A stretch of 64,000 nt of DNA, taken from NCBI GenBank assembly GCA_037127315.1, contig JBBBDQ010000399.1, positions 216,501-280,500 on the forward strand. The letters run 5' to 3'. Both the position numbers and the translations under genes were made by a program. The DNA is from Ascarosepion bandense (Eukaryota > Mollusca > Cephalopoda > Sepiida > Sepiidae). This document shows, in pieces, positions 9,406 to 19,407 of this stretch. Below the pieces are notes generated by a model, which was not told the origin of the DNA, did not search any database, and saw nothing but the letters and a program-made list of their open reading frames with translations. Every line of letters begins with the position of its first letter. The first letter of the stretch is position 1.

Positions 9406-10245
9406 CACTTCTGTTGTGAGTATTAGAAACAAAATGGATAAGCCTAGTTTGGTTAGGCACTAAGCCAAAATAGTTTTGAGAGCGGGTTTTCATCAAGCAT
9501 CACGCTCAATAAGTTTTTGTATCCATTTCCCGTCCCCTGCGGCTAGTAGAAAAAGAGAGAGGTCAGCTTCAGTTAGAGATGCAATCACTTTAATTTGTAC
9601 CCTACCTCTTAGAGATGAATAAAAAAATTAAAAAATGGCGGGGGAGTAGGTCAGCCCGATAAGATACGCGAGCTATTTATTCCTTTGGCAAGCATACACA
9701 AACCGCCAGGGACGAAAATATTGAAAGTGTGGTGAAGCACGGAGTGGTTGCCGTCCTAACCCCACTTGCTACTAAGTGCTCTGGTATGGAAACCCTTCTT
9801 TTTTTACTGGAGTCGGTATAATATATCATTTCTGAAGTGTCATTAAGCATCATTTACAAGGATTCCCTCTCTTCATTTGACTGAAAATCAAAATGAAGTG
9901 GAGGATAAAGAAAAAATGAAAGGTTTTATAAGATGACATTTTGACCAGCCGGTTTTTTTATCTGTCATTTATGACAGGACTGAATGTAACAGACGACATT
10001 GCTTGGTATTTGTGTACGCATGTGCGACACTCAGTCCTTAAATAAAAAAGTAATAAAAAACTGGTATGAAGAAAAGACGAGGCGAGTCAATATGTTGGAG
10101 TGTTTGAAAATATGGTTACCGGGTGATCTTTGATTGACACTTAACTGAATATTCCCTCCCACAACGACAAGAAATACAAACATAGGAGAAATTTTACATA
10201 CACAGATATATGTGAGCGAATACGCAGACATAGAAACACACACAC
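9406..10245. other. No recognisable feature
   Basis: Mixed-composition sequence. A block near 9630-9780 is more GC-rich (GGCGGGGGAGTAGG) but has no frame or RNA fold that I recognise. No family landmarks seen. Confidence 0.45.
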
Positions 10246-10440
10246 TGAAATTGGGAATATCCATAAAAAATACAATGACTAAGATTTAAATGATTTTTAA
10301 AAAAAGAATAATTCTTTCTTGAAGATTTATTTAAATTTTAAATATCCAAAAATCAAAATACTTAGCTGAATTGCAAAATTTTTTTTTTCTTTTTTTTTTT
10401 TGCGATCATGGTATGCTTTTTAAAAGAATTTTGGAGGTAT
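10246..10440 (-). repeat. Repeat E, partial inverted copy
   Basis: The reverse complement of 22480-22700 with moderate divergence: on the + strand GAAATTGGGAATATCCAT, the T-rich TTTTTTTGCGATCATGG and AAGAATTTTGGAGGTA all have counterparts there. Unclassified AT-rich interspersed repeat with no coding signal. Confidence 0.7.
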
Positions 10441-10629
10441 CTAGATCAATATGTACATGACCTGATCCTAAAAATAATAATGCTAATATTAGCCTTTTTC
10501 CTAGAAAGAAATATTTGGCATTCATTGACCGAGAAGCCAGTACGGTTTTAGGTTCTAATTTATAAAACTTTTCTCTAAATAGGTTAGTCAAGTGCAGTAG
10601 CTGTTAGGCATTTTTCAGTATTGATGGGG

Positions 10630-10885
10630 GTTTCCTTCTGGGAATTTTTATTTGAAGTATGCATTTTCAGCCCCATATATACAAAGAACGAGGAAAATTC
10701 TATGCACAGAGGTTTGCTCAAGTAAAGGAAGAGGTTGGGAGATATTCGTTTTTATAGAGTTAAGCTGGCAGAATTTTAGTAGAGATTTTTTCCTTGGTAG
10801 TGGGAGGCATGTGGCTTTACCCTTGTTAGTAGTGATAGGTAACTGCTAAGCCAAATTAAAAAAAAAAACAAGATATTGTGATAAT
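10630..10885 (+). repeat. Repeat T, left part
   Basis: Matches the 5' half of the 746-bp unit at 57.4 kb: TATGCATTTTCAGCCCC, AGTAAAGGAAGAGGTTGGG, GGTAGTGGGAGGCATGTGGC and TAACTGCTAAGCCAA. The right part resumes at 11510, so the mono-SINE array in between is an insertion into an older repeat T copy. Confidence 0.75.
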
Positions 10886-10894
10886 TTTTTTAAA

Positions 10895-11508
10895 AATCAT
10901 ATGACCCCAAGCAAGGCGGTAACGCCACTGATGTGCAGGGGGCTACATAAGAGTGAAGAGATTGGAAAAGAGAAAACTGGAAACCGCATCCTAAACAGGA
11001 AACAAGGGATGAGCCTCTTCACCTGTTCAATAGATGTGGATGGAGTGTGAACCGGGCGATAGTTTAGTCTATCTACTCCAATTGAAAAAAAAAAAAGTGA
11101 GATTAGAAAAGAGAAAACCAGAAACCGCATCCTAAACAGGAAAAAAGGGATGAGCCTCTTCACCTGTTCAATAGATGTGGATGGAGTGTGAACCGGGCGA
11201 TAGTTTAGTCTATCTACTCCAATTGAAAAAAAAAAGTGAGATTAGAAAAGAGAAAACCAGAAACCGCATCCTAAACAGGAAACAAGGGATGAGCCTCTTC
11301 ACCTGTTCAATAGATGTGGGTGGAGTGTGAACCGGGCGATAGTTTAGTCTATCTACTCCAATTGAAAAAAAAAAGTGAGATTAGAAAAGAGAAAAACCGG
11401 AAACCGCATCCTGAACAGAAAACAAGGGATGAGCCTCTTCACCTGTTCAATAGATGTGGGTGGAGTGTGAACCGGGCGATAGTTTAGTCTTTCTACTCCA
11501 ACTGGAAG
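10895..11508 (-). mobile_element. Mono-SINE with four tandem 5' monomers
   Basis: One tail (left end, ATCATATGACCCCAAGCAAG on the + strand) followed by four head monomers whose equivalent points fall at 11097, 11236 and 11375, giving an exact period of 139 bp. Each monomer contains (reverse strand) CGCCCGGTTCACACTCC and is separated by an A-run (T-run on the sense strand). Monomers 2-4 are almost identical to each other, pointing to recent array expansion. GATAATT lies on both sides (near 10880 and 11514) and may be a short target-site duplication. Confidence 0.88.
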
Positions 11509-11509
11509 A

Positions 11510-11632
11510 ATAAGATAATTATTGCAATTTATACTTATTTCTCTGACGACATATACTAATGCTTTCCCTCACTTTATTTAGGAGTATTTAAATCTCAAAA
11601 TTTAAATTTTGCTGTATTGGTTTTTATAGGAG
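11510..11632 (+). repeat. Repeat T, right part
   Basis: ACTTATTTCTCTGACGACAT, TTATTTAGGAGTATTTAAAT and TATTGGTTTTTATAGG match 57640-57760 in the 746-bp unit. Continuation of the copy split by the mono-SINE array. Confidence 0.72.
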
Positions 11633-11703
11633 TCTAACCGTATTGATGAGCTGTGATACAGCGAAACAGTTCTGTCTGTGGATGACTATATATATATAAT
11701 CTA
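11633..11703 (+). mobile_element. SINE-C 3' end
   Basis: ATGAGCTGTGATACAGCGAA then AACAGTTCTGTCTG and GGATGACTATATATATA: only the 3' block and (TA) tail of SINE-C. The HN element begins in the TA tail. Confidence 0.75.
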
Positions 11704-12014
11704 TCTAAACTTATTGATAAAAGGAACTTTGCGTGTGTGTATGTGTGTGTGTATCCGTTGCCCATAAACTCGGAAACGGCTGAACCGATTTTCTTCAAAA
11801 TGTACACAGTTGTACTATGAGCATCTGCGAGTGTTCTTAGCAAGGTTTCGTGTTGAAGTACACCAAATAAATATCGAAAATCGATAATCGAAAAATCGAG
11901 TTATAGAAGGAGTGGTTTGATTTTAATCAAATTTGATATACTCATAGACAAAGACATAAGAAACGATATTCACAAGTTTCAAGGTTGCAAGTTTTACAAT
12001 AGTGCAGAAAATCG

Positions 12015-12050
<36 letters not shown>

Positions 12051-12506
12051 GCAAGATGTTTGTGTGTGTGTCTGTTTATCTGCCTGTATGTCCTTTATAC
12101 AAATTTTCATCCGATTCTCACCAAAGTTCACATAAATATACTTTAGGCTTCTGGTCAGGTCATGGGCGACTTATTTTTTTAATTTTTCCTCGATATTGAA
12201 ACTCGATACCCCGATATCCAATCAGGTCTGATCAAGATCAGGATTCCAGCCCTTTTATCGCGGTTCTTGGTGCAGAATTTGCTCTAACATGGTAAAATTA
12301 TAGTTTTTAGACTTAAACATTAGTAGATCTTTTCAGACGACTCATTTTCCCTGATATCGGATATCGATACCTACGGTTTTGCTTTAACTGGAAGCAACTA
12401 TTGCTTTTCAGTCTTTCGTGCCAACGTCCAAAGAGTCTGAGCTCCAGTACCATGGAACATTTTTAAAGCTTTCATTACACCCGAGCAACGCCGGGCTAAA
12501 CTGCTA

Positions 12507-12507
<1 letters not shown>
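11704..12507 (+). mobile_element. HN Helitron-like element, longest copy
   Basis: A^TCTAAACTTATTGATAAAAG at the 5' end. The 3' end has the hairpin CCCGAGCAACGCCGGG followed by CTAAACTGCTAG^T. Internal order matches the 5.4-kb copy: TG microsatellite, CGGCTGAACCGATTTTCTTC, the CGATAATCGAAAAATCG block, a (TA)n tract at 12018-12046, then CCGATTCTCACCAAAG and CGGATATCGATACC. 804 bp. No protein of its own recognised. Confidence 0.68.

Positions 12508-12542
<35 letters not shown>
12508..12542. repeat. (TA)n microsatellite
   Basis: TA tract immediately 3' of the HN terminus; likely the target tract. Confidence 0.9.
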
Positions 12543-12544
<2 letters not shown>

Positions 12545-12744
12545 CCCATAGAGAATTGAAATCCTACAGGGAAATACATATTCTCTAAAAAAATTAATAA
12601 AAATCACTCTTAGAGAGAAAACACGCCGGAAGAGGTTTATAACTGGTATTAAAGGTTAATAACTGGTAGTAAAGAAAATTAATTTAACCGACGTTGCCTC
12701 ACTATTGTCTCTCTAATGAACTGAGTTTTCCCGATTTTCAAATT

Positions 12745-13070
12745 AATATGTCTTTCACAGTTAAAAATTGCCTTGAGTAATATTACGCTTTGACGTAATA
12801 TTACGCAAGGCAATTTTACGTTTTGGCGTAATAAACTTTGGCCTCAATTTAAGCCTCGCACTGACGAAAGAAAAAAAGGAATTTCTACTACAAAATGAAC
12901 AATTATATTTTTTTAAAATAATAGAAAAATACTTTAATCTATTCTCTTAATGATAACACAAACATTTTGCCGATAAAACTTTTTCTTTGATAACACAAAC
13001 TTTGAGGCTTTTTCTTTCATACTATGCTGTTTTTCAGCGATTTTTTGGAGGTACCTATAAATATATACAT
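12745..13070 (+). repeat. Repeat E copy with 24-bp hairpin
   Basis: Shares TGTCTTTCACAGTTAAAAAT, the ATTACG/CGTAAT block, CAATTTAAGCCTCGCACTGA and ATGATAACACAAACATTTTG with 22.2 and 22.98 kb. Here the block at 12764-12817 forms a hairpin with 24-bp arms (one mismatch) around a 6-base loop; the other copies lack the second arm. Coding potential not seen. Confidence 0.75.
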
Positions 13071-13117
13071 AAAAATAGACTTTTATAGAAAAAATATATT
13101 TTTGAAGGATAAATACT

Positions 13118-13575
13118 ATTGAACAGGTGAAGAGGCTCATCCCTTGTTTCCTGTTTAGGATGTGGTTTCCGGTTTTTCTCTTTTTCAATCTTTTCACTCT
13201 TTTTATTTTTTATTTTTTTCAATTGGAGTAGATAGACTAAACTATCGCCCGGTTCACACTCCACCCACGTCTATTGAACAGGTGAAGAGGCTCATCCCTT
13301 GTTTTCTGTTTAGGATGTGGTTTCCGGTTTTTCTCTTTTCCAATCTTTTCAATCTTTTTATTTTATTTTATTTTTTCAATTGGAGTAGATAGACTAAACT
13401 ATCGCCCGGTTCACACTTCACCCACATCTATTGAACAGGTGAAGATGCTCATCCCTTGTTTTCTGTTTAGGATGTGGTTTCCGGTTTTTCTCTTTTCCAA
13501 TCTTTTCACTCTTACGTAGCCCCCTGCGCATCAGTGGCGTTATCGCTTTGCTTGGGGTGATATGATTAAAAAAAA
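13118..13575 (+). mobile_element. Mono-SINE array, about 2.5 monomers
   Basis: A truncated first monomer (starts CTATTGAACAGGTGAAG), two full monomers joined by T-rich linkers (CTTTTTATTTTTTATTTTTT type), then the single tail TAGCCCCCTGCGCATCAGTG...GTGATATGATTAAAA. Same head-to-tail order as the reverse-strand arrays. Confidence 0.87.
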
Positions 13576-13744
13576 AAATTACTAACAATACATTTTTGAA
13601 GTAAAAATTTTTACCATAACACATTCTCAGCAAAACATTTTTGAATACAAAACTAGAGCACATTTTCAGTTTTCTAAAATAAAAAATAAAAAAATATATT
13701 AAATAACCCACCGAGGTTGATATGCCGTTAAACAAAAGTTAAAC

Positions 13745-13885
13745 TCAACTCGAGATAATTTTAATAAATAAATCTTTGCCGTCAGCCGGGTTCGAACGTA
13801 CGTTCTCTTTTATAGAGAGAGAGGGAGAACCAGCGTTCAATTTAACATGCCCTAGACCACTCTGACACTGAGATTGCCAGAACGC
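13745..13885 (-). mobile_element. tRNA-like SINE head or tRNA pseudogene
   Basis: On the reverse strand an A-box-like AGAGTGGTCTAGGGCA is followed, after a long variable-arm-like stretch with a GA-rich run, by B-box-like CGTTCGAACCCGG. The pattern resembles class II tRNAs (Leu/Ser type). No acceptor-stem complementarity is evident, so a pseudogene or SINE head is more likely than a working tRNA. Single copy in this window. Confidence 0.5.
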
Positions 13886-13984
13886 AGTAAATTATTCCCT
13901 TTTAAACATCACACAGTATTTTAATTTTTTCTCGAAAGCTAATCTGAAATGTGACCCAAAGGCTGTAATTACATTTGGAAAATA

Positions 13985-14345
13985 TTTTTACCACTTTAAT
14001 CAGATTTAGACAATAAATTATAAATAAGTTATAAAACCATGAACAAATTTGGGCAATACATATAGTATCGTAATCAAATTTTAAAAATTTCTCATAGAAC
14101 CGTAATCAAATTCGAACCACAATTATGCAACAATGATCAAATTAGGAAAATACTTAGAGAACTGCAATCAAATTTGTACAATACTTATAGAACCGCAATG
14201 AAATTTAGACAATACTTATAAAACCTGAAACAATTCCGAAAAATAATTAGATAACTATGATCTAATTAGGAAAATACTTATAGAAGCGTAATAAAATTTG
14301 AACCAAACTTATTTAACTGTAAATCAAATTTGGAAAATACATTTT
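13985..14345. repeat. Degenerate ~37-bp minisatellite, left block
   Basis: About ten imperfect repeats of a unit like AACCGTAATCAAATT plus TGGACAATACTTATAG. Units vary in length and sequence but the order ATAG-AACCGTAATCAAATT-GGACAATACTT recurs throughout. The array continues at 14690 after an inserted mono-SINE. Confidence 0.75.
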
Positions 14346-14689
14346 TTTTTAATCATATCACCCCAAGCAAGGCGGTAACGCCACTGATGTGCAGGGGGAT
14401 ACATAAGAGTGAGCAGATTAGAAAAGAGAAAACCGGAAACCGCATCCTAAACAGGAATCAAGAGATGAGCCTCTTTACTTGTTCAATAGATGTGGGTGGA
14501 GTGTGAACCGGGTGATAGTTTAGTCTATCTACCCCAATTGGGGGAAAAAAAAAAACAGTGAGAAGATTAGAAAAGAGAAAACCGGAAACTGCATCCTAAA
14601 CAAGAAACAAGGGATGAGCCTCTTCACCTGTTCAATAGATGTGAGTGGAGTGTGAACCGGGCGATAGTTTCGTCTATCTACTCCAATAT
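14346..14689 (-). mobile_element. Mono-SINE with two monomers, inserted in minisatellite
   Basis: Tail at the left (ATCATATCACCCCAAGCAAG on the + strand) and two monomers to the right, each with GTGAACCGGGYGATAGTTT. Both flanks are the same degenerate 37-bp repeat, so the insertion postdates the array. Confidence 0.86.
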
Positions 14690-14797
14690 AGCATCATTAT
14701 GAAATTTGGACAATACGCATAGACAGTAATCAAATTCTAACAATACTTAAAGAACCGTAATCAAATTTGGGCAATACTCATAGAACTATAATCAAAT
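14690..14797. repeat. Degenerate ~37-bp minisatellite, right block
   Basis: Three more units (AGACAGTAATCAAATTC, GAACCGTAATCAAATTTGG, GAACTATAATCAAATTT) resume after the mono-SINE. Confidence 0.72.
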
Positions 14798-14970
14798 TTA
14801 ACTATTTACCCATAACTGGGATCTTAACAAGTGCTACGATCCCGGGTCAGGTTGGACCTGGGAACAACGGCAGTTAAGAGGTTGTTTCCAGTTCCTCAAA
14901 GCATCCCGATCAGAGGCCTTGCTGCTGAATGTAGTTTATCGTCTTACCCAGTACGGGGATAGATATATGT
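14798..14970. repeat. Repeat G copy 1
   Basis: CTATTTACCCATAACTGGGA, GGGTCAGGTTGGACCTGG, CAACAACGGCAGTTAA and AGGCCTTGCTGCTGAATG recur at 40695-40860 with about 80% similarity by eye. No coding or tRNA signal; family unknown. Confidence 0.7.
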
Positions 14971-15000
14971 TGTGACCGACAAATTTTGACAATGCAATAG

Positions 15001-15105
15001 GGCTAACGGCCATATTCAGGTTGAACTATTGGTACGCGTACGGCCACCGTACTTAAGCAACGACATCAACTAGATGGGTGACCAACTTGAATGAGAATTT
15101 GGTGT
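15001..15105 (+). pseudogene. 5S rRNA-like relic
   Basis: Stretches line up in order with animal 5S rRNA: CTAACGGCCATAT near the 5' end, GTTGAA, then TTAAGCAACG (the internal-promoter A-box position) and GATGGGTGACC (the C-box position). Between the last two, about 9 bases of the 5S middle are missing, and the 3' third is not recognisable. A pseudogene or the head of a 5S-derived SINE are both possible; I favour a decayed pseudogene because no second copy is seen here. Confidence 0.55.
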
Positions 15106-15412
15106 AAATGATAATGATCCAGAAATGTTAGTTGGAGTGCCGAGTTCTAAATAAATTTGGGTTTTTAGTTTCATTTACGCGCAAATTCTTTTCGGAAAAA
15201 ATTTGAATTCACTTCTTTTCCCGACCCCTATCTATGGAATTAATAGTAAAACGTGTATGATTAAACGTTATAATGCCTCCCACAAAAATATCGTGCAATC
15301 TAAAAATATTTTCTAGTTTTAAATAACATGCAAAGGGTTGATAGTTCATAAGAAACAAACGATTAAAAGAAAATAAGTGACAGAATATATGATGAATATG
15401 GGTGTTTTTGTG

Positions 15413-15682
15413 ATGCCTAAGAACGAGAAATCGGAGAGCCGAGTTCGAATTTCGGTTGAATTCGTTGCAATCACTTACGCGCAATACCCGTGGGAAAGGT
15501 AGTAATCCGTCGCATTTCCCTCCAGTGAAGAGGTAAATAGCAGTCCAGATCGGGTATTGCAGCCTTGGTTGCCAAGTAGAAAGTAATCGCGACCTACTGT
15601 AGGAAAATCTTCTGCCCAGTTACTCATATCTCATTTGAGACATGATCGCCCAAGTGTATATCACATGTAGAACTTAAGTGAT
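15413..15682 (+). mobile_element. SINE-B, 5'-truncated
   Basis: Starts in GAACGAGAAATCGGAGAGCC just upstream of the B-box (GAGTTCGAATTTCGG). Middle landmarks CCCGTGGGAAAGGTAGTAAT and CTACTGTAGGAAAATC, then the hairpin (ATATCTCATTTGAGACATGA) and AACTTAAGTGAT. A weaker SINE-B-like stretch may precede it at 15130-15240. Confidence 0.8.
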
Positions 15683-15862
15683 TAAAGGAAAATTAGAAAC
15701 TTATACTTAAAAAATAGTTGAAATTCCTGGGAGACATATTGCTGAACGCTTATCTGGAATAACTCTCAAATGTTATTGCCTTCTTTCCATCAGATGAGAA
15801 GCAAAGAAATATCCATTATGAGTATTTCTTACATTCTCAGCCATTCTTATTTATACCTGTGT

Positions 15863-15994
15863 TGTGGCGCAGTGGATATCGGCTCGGAAAGAGAAATATG
15901 AGAGCCGAGTATGAATTCCAGTTGAATTACATGCATTCACTTCCGCGCAAATAACCTTGAGGAAGGTATTAATCCATCTCTACCCTCCAGTTAA
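15863..15994 (+). mobile_element. SINE-B left half, split by mono-SINE
   Basis: GTGTTGTGGCGCAGTGGATA (A-box), decayed B-box GAGTATGAATTCCAG and CTACCCTCCAGTTA, then an abrupt switch to a mono-SINE. The remainder of the same element resumes at 16180. Confidence 0.85.
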
Positions 15995-16179
15995 GATCTA
16001 TCTATCGCCCGGTTCACAGTCCATCCACGTCTATTGAACAGGCGAAGAGGCTCATACCTTGTTCTCTGTTTAGGATGTGGTTTCCGGCTTTCTCTTTTCC
16101 AATCTTTCCACTATTACGTATCCCCCTGCACATCAGTGGCATTACCGCCTTGCTCGGGGTGATACGATTAAAAAAAAAG
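15995..16179 (+). mobile_element. Mono-SINE inserted in SINE-B
   Basis: Starts in AGATCTATCTATCGCCCGG, has one head monomer (GGTTCACAGTCCATCC variant) and the tail ending CTCGGGGTGATACGATTAAA. It sits between two parts of one SINE-B, so it is the younger insertion. Roughly ten SINE-B bases are missing at the junction and no clear target-site duplication is visible. Confidence 0.87.
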
Positions 16180-16326
16180 AAAGTGGACATATTAGGTTCT
16201 ACAGCTTCGGCTGGCAGAAAATAATGGCAATCTACTGCGGGATAATCTTCTGCCCAGTCAGTCATGTCTCTTTCTAGACATGATCACCCAAAGTGTGTAT
16301 CCCGTATGGCACTTAACTGACTGACA
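16180..16326 (+). mobile_element. SINE-B right half
   Basis: GGACATATTAGGTTCTACAG, CTACTGCGGGATAATCTTCT, GCCCAGTCAGTCATGTCTC hairpin and GGCACTTAACTGACTGAC: the 3' half of the element begun at 15863, ending in the family's ACTG repeat. Confidence 0.87.
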
Positions 16327-17095
16327 TAGTCTAGATTGGCGCACACAAATTTTATTGGGTAAAAATTAAAAATAGTTAAGAGGAGACTATAGCAACTACC
16401 ATAATTAACGGGTTTGTCTGAATGGTAGATCCGAAGCAAAAAGGAATGGCAGAGGGTCAAATTTACTAAGAGAAACAAAAAAAAACAAAAAAAAAAACAG
16501 GAATTTGAAGTGGGCTAGAGAGAGTCGTCCGTGACCTGAAAGGGAATGGCGCATTAAAAGGAGAGAGACTGGAGAAATGTCAAAAGTAAACAGATTGAAA
16601 ATGGCGTCTTGCGGTTACGCGGTATCCTGGTTCAGTTCCAGTCGTAAAAAGGGAGAACGGTGTTGCTCGGAACGAGATTCAAAGCGACTATCGGAAGAAG
16701 AGATTTAATGAGACGGCAATAAAATAGTCGTAAATATTTTCGTGTTGACCTTTTACTCTTGACCTCTTTCTTTTTTCCTTTATATTTTTAACGATCCTTT
16801 AATGTTTTGTTAGCGTCCCCAATAATGTTTTTTAAACCATTCTGACATTCGTTTAATTTACTCGTTTGATCTCGAAAATAAAAGCAAATTCCATTCTTTC
16901 TGTTCTTCGTCTTTCTTGAACGGTTCGATTAGAAATAATTGCCACCATCCTTAAAATGCCCACACGTACAAAGACGAAAATTTCATGACGCGGGTTCCTT
17001 CCCAAACACTGCTACTTCGAAGAATACATTCCAATATTCCAAATCCATGACATTCTTAACTTTTTAAGCTGTTACTTTCCCGATTTTTTTAATAA
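16327..17095. other. No recognisable feature
   Basis: Includes a somewhat GC-richer block (16500-16720) with no frame or RNA landmark that I recognise, followed by AT-rich DNA. Possibly ordinary unique intergenic or intronic sequence. Confidence 0.45.
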
Positions 17096-17276
17096 TCTTT
17101 TTTTTAATCATATCACCCCGAGCAAGGCGGTAACGCCACTGAAGCGCAGGGGGCTACATAAAAGTGAAGAGATTGGAAAAGAGAATGACGGAAACCACAT
17201 CCTAAACAAGGAACAAGGGATGAGCCTCTTCACCTGTTCAGTAGACGTGGGTGGAGTGTGAACCGGGATAATAGCT
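17096..17276 (-). mobile_element. Mono-SINE, single monomer
   Basis: Tail at the left (ATCATATCACCCCGAGCAAG) and one monomer to the right, broken off at CCGGGATAATAGCT where a (TA)n tract begins (17277-17345). Confidence 0.85.

Positions 17277-17345
<69 letters not shown>
17277..17345. repeat. (TA)n microsatellite
   Basis: About 68 bp of TA repeats separating two mono-SINE insertions in the same orientation. Confidence 0.95.
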
Positions 17346-17347
<2 letters not shown>

Positions 17348-17662
17348 TATCACCCCGAATAAGGCGGTAACGCCACTGATGTGCAGGTGGCTATAAAGGA
17401 GTGAAAAGATTGGAAAAGAGAAAGCCGGAAACCACATCCTAAACAGGTAACAAGGGATGAGCCTCTTCACCTGTTCAATAGACGTGGGTGGAGTGTGAAC
17501 CGGGCGATAGATTAGTCTATCTACTCCAATTGAAACAAAAAGTGACAAGATTGGAAAAGAGAAAACCGGAAACCGCATCCTAAACAACGTATGAGCCTCT
17601 TCACCTGTTCAACAGACATGGATGGAGTGTGAACCGGGAAGTTTAGTGTATCTACTCCAATA
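17346..17662 (-). mobile_element. Mono-SINE with two monomers
   Basis: A second tail (ATCACCCCGAATAAGGCGG) begins right after the TA tract, followed by two monomers. The distal monomer has lost bases around AAACAACGTATGAGCC. Ends in a short TA tract at 17660. Confidence 0.85.
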
Positions 17663-17924
17663 TATATATATATTAGCAATTATTGGTATTTTAAAATCCA
17701 TTCGCAATAATATGAAAAATCCATTCGTAATAATATATAAAATATATTATTACCAATGGATTTGTAAAAATATCTAACTTTTGTTTCTATATTATATATA
17801 TATAGTTTTGTACAAAAATTTTTCAATTTAACTGAGCTAATTTATGCCGACTTCAAAGATTCGTGAGTTACTGTTATGATGCAATTACTCAACGGGCCTG
17901 AAATTTTTTCTGTCTATCTCTCTC

Positions 17925-17960
17925 CACACACACACACACGCGCGCGCGCGCACATATATC

Positions 17961-18044
<84 letters not shown>

Positions 18045-18047
18045 TGT
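17925..18047. repeat. (CA)/(CG)/(TG)n microsatellite
   Basis: (AC)n followed by (GC)n, CATATATC, then more than 75 bp of (TG)n. The alternating purine-pyrimidine run has Z-DNA-forming composition. Confidence 0.95.
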
Positions 18048-18338
18048 GAGTAATTATTAACCAGCTATTGGTCAGAATTAAATTAGACCAGTACACAATA
18101 TTATTAAAAAACTGGCCAATACGCATATAATGCAAAGCTTTGAAAAATTTTGATTCGAAATTCAGCCAAATTCCAATCTTGGTTTTAAACCTTTTGGTAT
18201 CTTCAGACACTTTATATTAACATTTTATGTTTATATTAATATATTTAAAACGTTTACTAAAAACGCTTGAAGATACCGAAAAGTTGAAGCCAAAGTTGCG
18301 TAATCATCTGAATTCCGAATGAATATATCTAATCTAAA

Positions 18339-18380
18339 TCTAAACTAATTTACAAATGGAACTTTCTCTGTGTGTGTGTG

Positions 18381-18413
<33 letters not shown>

Positions 18414-18821
18414 ATCCGTTACTGCGAGACGGCTCAACCAATTTTCTTGAAAATTTACACAGTTTTACTATAAGCGTCTGCGAGTGTTCATAGTTAGGTT
18501 TTGTGTCGAGGTAACCCTGATAAATATCGAAAATCGATTTTAATATAATTTGATACACTCATAGACAAAGACATAAGAAATGATATTCAGAAGTTTCAAG
18601 GTTGCAGTCCTTGTTATAGTGCAGAAAATCGATAATATATATTATATGTTTGTCTGTGTGTCTGGTTATCTGTCTGTATGCCCTTCATACATATCCACAA
18701 TTTTTATCCGATTCTCACCAAACTTAACACAAATATTCTTTAGGTTGAGTCTGAGCTCCAGGACCATGGATTAGTTTTAAAGCTCTCATTACACCCGAGC
18801 AACGCCGCGCTATACTGCTGG
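18339..18821 (+). mobile_element. HN Helitron-like element, internally deleted
   Basis: A^TCTAAACTAATTTACAAATG at the 5' end. 3' end CCCGAGCAACGCCGCG hairpin (one mismatch), then TACTGCTGG^T, giving a CTGG (CTRR) terminus. Missing the CGATAATCG block and part of the 3' half compared with the 11.7-kb copy. 483 bp. Contains a (TG)n run near 18368-18412. Confidence 0.65.
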
Positions 18822-19029
18822 TATATATATATAAACCATATATATATATATATATATACAAACCACACACACACACACAAAATACGGTAAAATCATTTAT
18901 TGAAATTCGCCTGAAGACGCAATATGATAGAAACCTAGGTCGCGTAATAACTCGTACACAAATGTTATATATATTGTACAAGCTGACCCCTTATATATAT
19001 ATATATATATATATGCTCATCCACTTAAG

Positions 19030-19300
19030 GGGCAGTGAGTATAGGGTTTGGATGGGAAGATAATGGCTAAATCAAGAACTAAACAGGTTAAGATTGTCGC
19101 GATCGGAGAAACACGCCCTTGACAGTCTGTTCCACATGAACAAAGGTTTGCGGGAAGAAGTTTTTTGAGTGGAAACTACTTATGGAATACGGAGTGAATG
19201 TGGGTGGTTTACTCCTATGTGTGTGACATGGCGTGTCCTTACCGTGAATATCAAACAGTGGGGAGCCAATACATTTAGTTTGTCCCACCACTTTGATTCT
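19030..19300 (-). pseudogene. Possible LINE RT C-terminal scrap
   Basis: Reverse-strand frames include NHPHSLRIP, VSTQKTSSRKPLF and MWNRLSRAFL, which resemble the 'fixed-spacing F..R....WN.LP' motif seen after the RT core in several LINEs. Too decayed to assign; similarity is weak. Confidence 0.35.
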
Positions 19301-19407
19301 AGTTATGAAAACTAAATAAGTATTTTGTGGGTAATATATTTGGGTAAAAAAAAATTCTAATTTTTATTTTCTACTGGAGCATGAGTTATAAATGAACAAC
19401 AATATAC

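Noticed and set aside
13162..13392. Recurring frames reading IGVDRLNYRPVHTPPTSIEQ
   Set aside because: They recur because every mono-SINE head can be read this way. No start-stop conservation or codon bias is evident, and arrays break the frame. Treated as non-coding repeat.
17914..18210. Thr-His repeat protein frame
   Set aside because: Translation of a (TG)n/(CA)n microsatellite.
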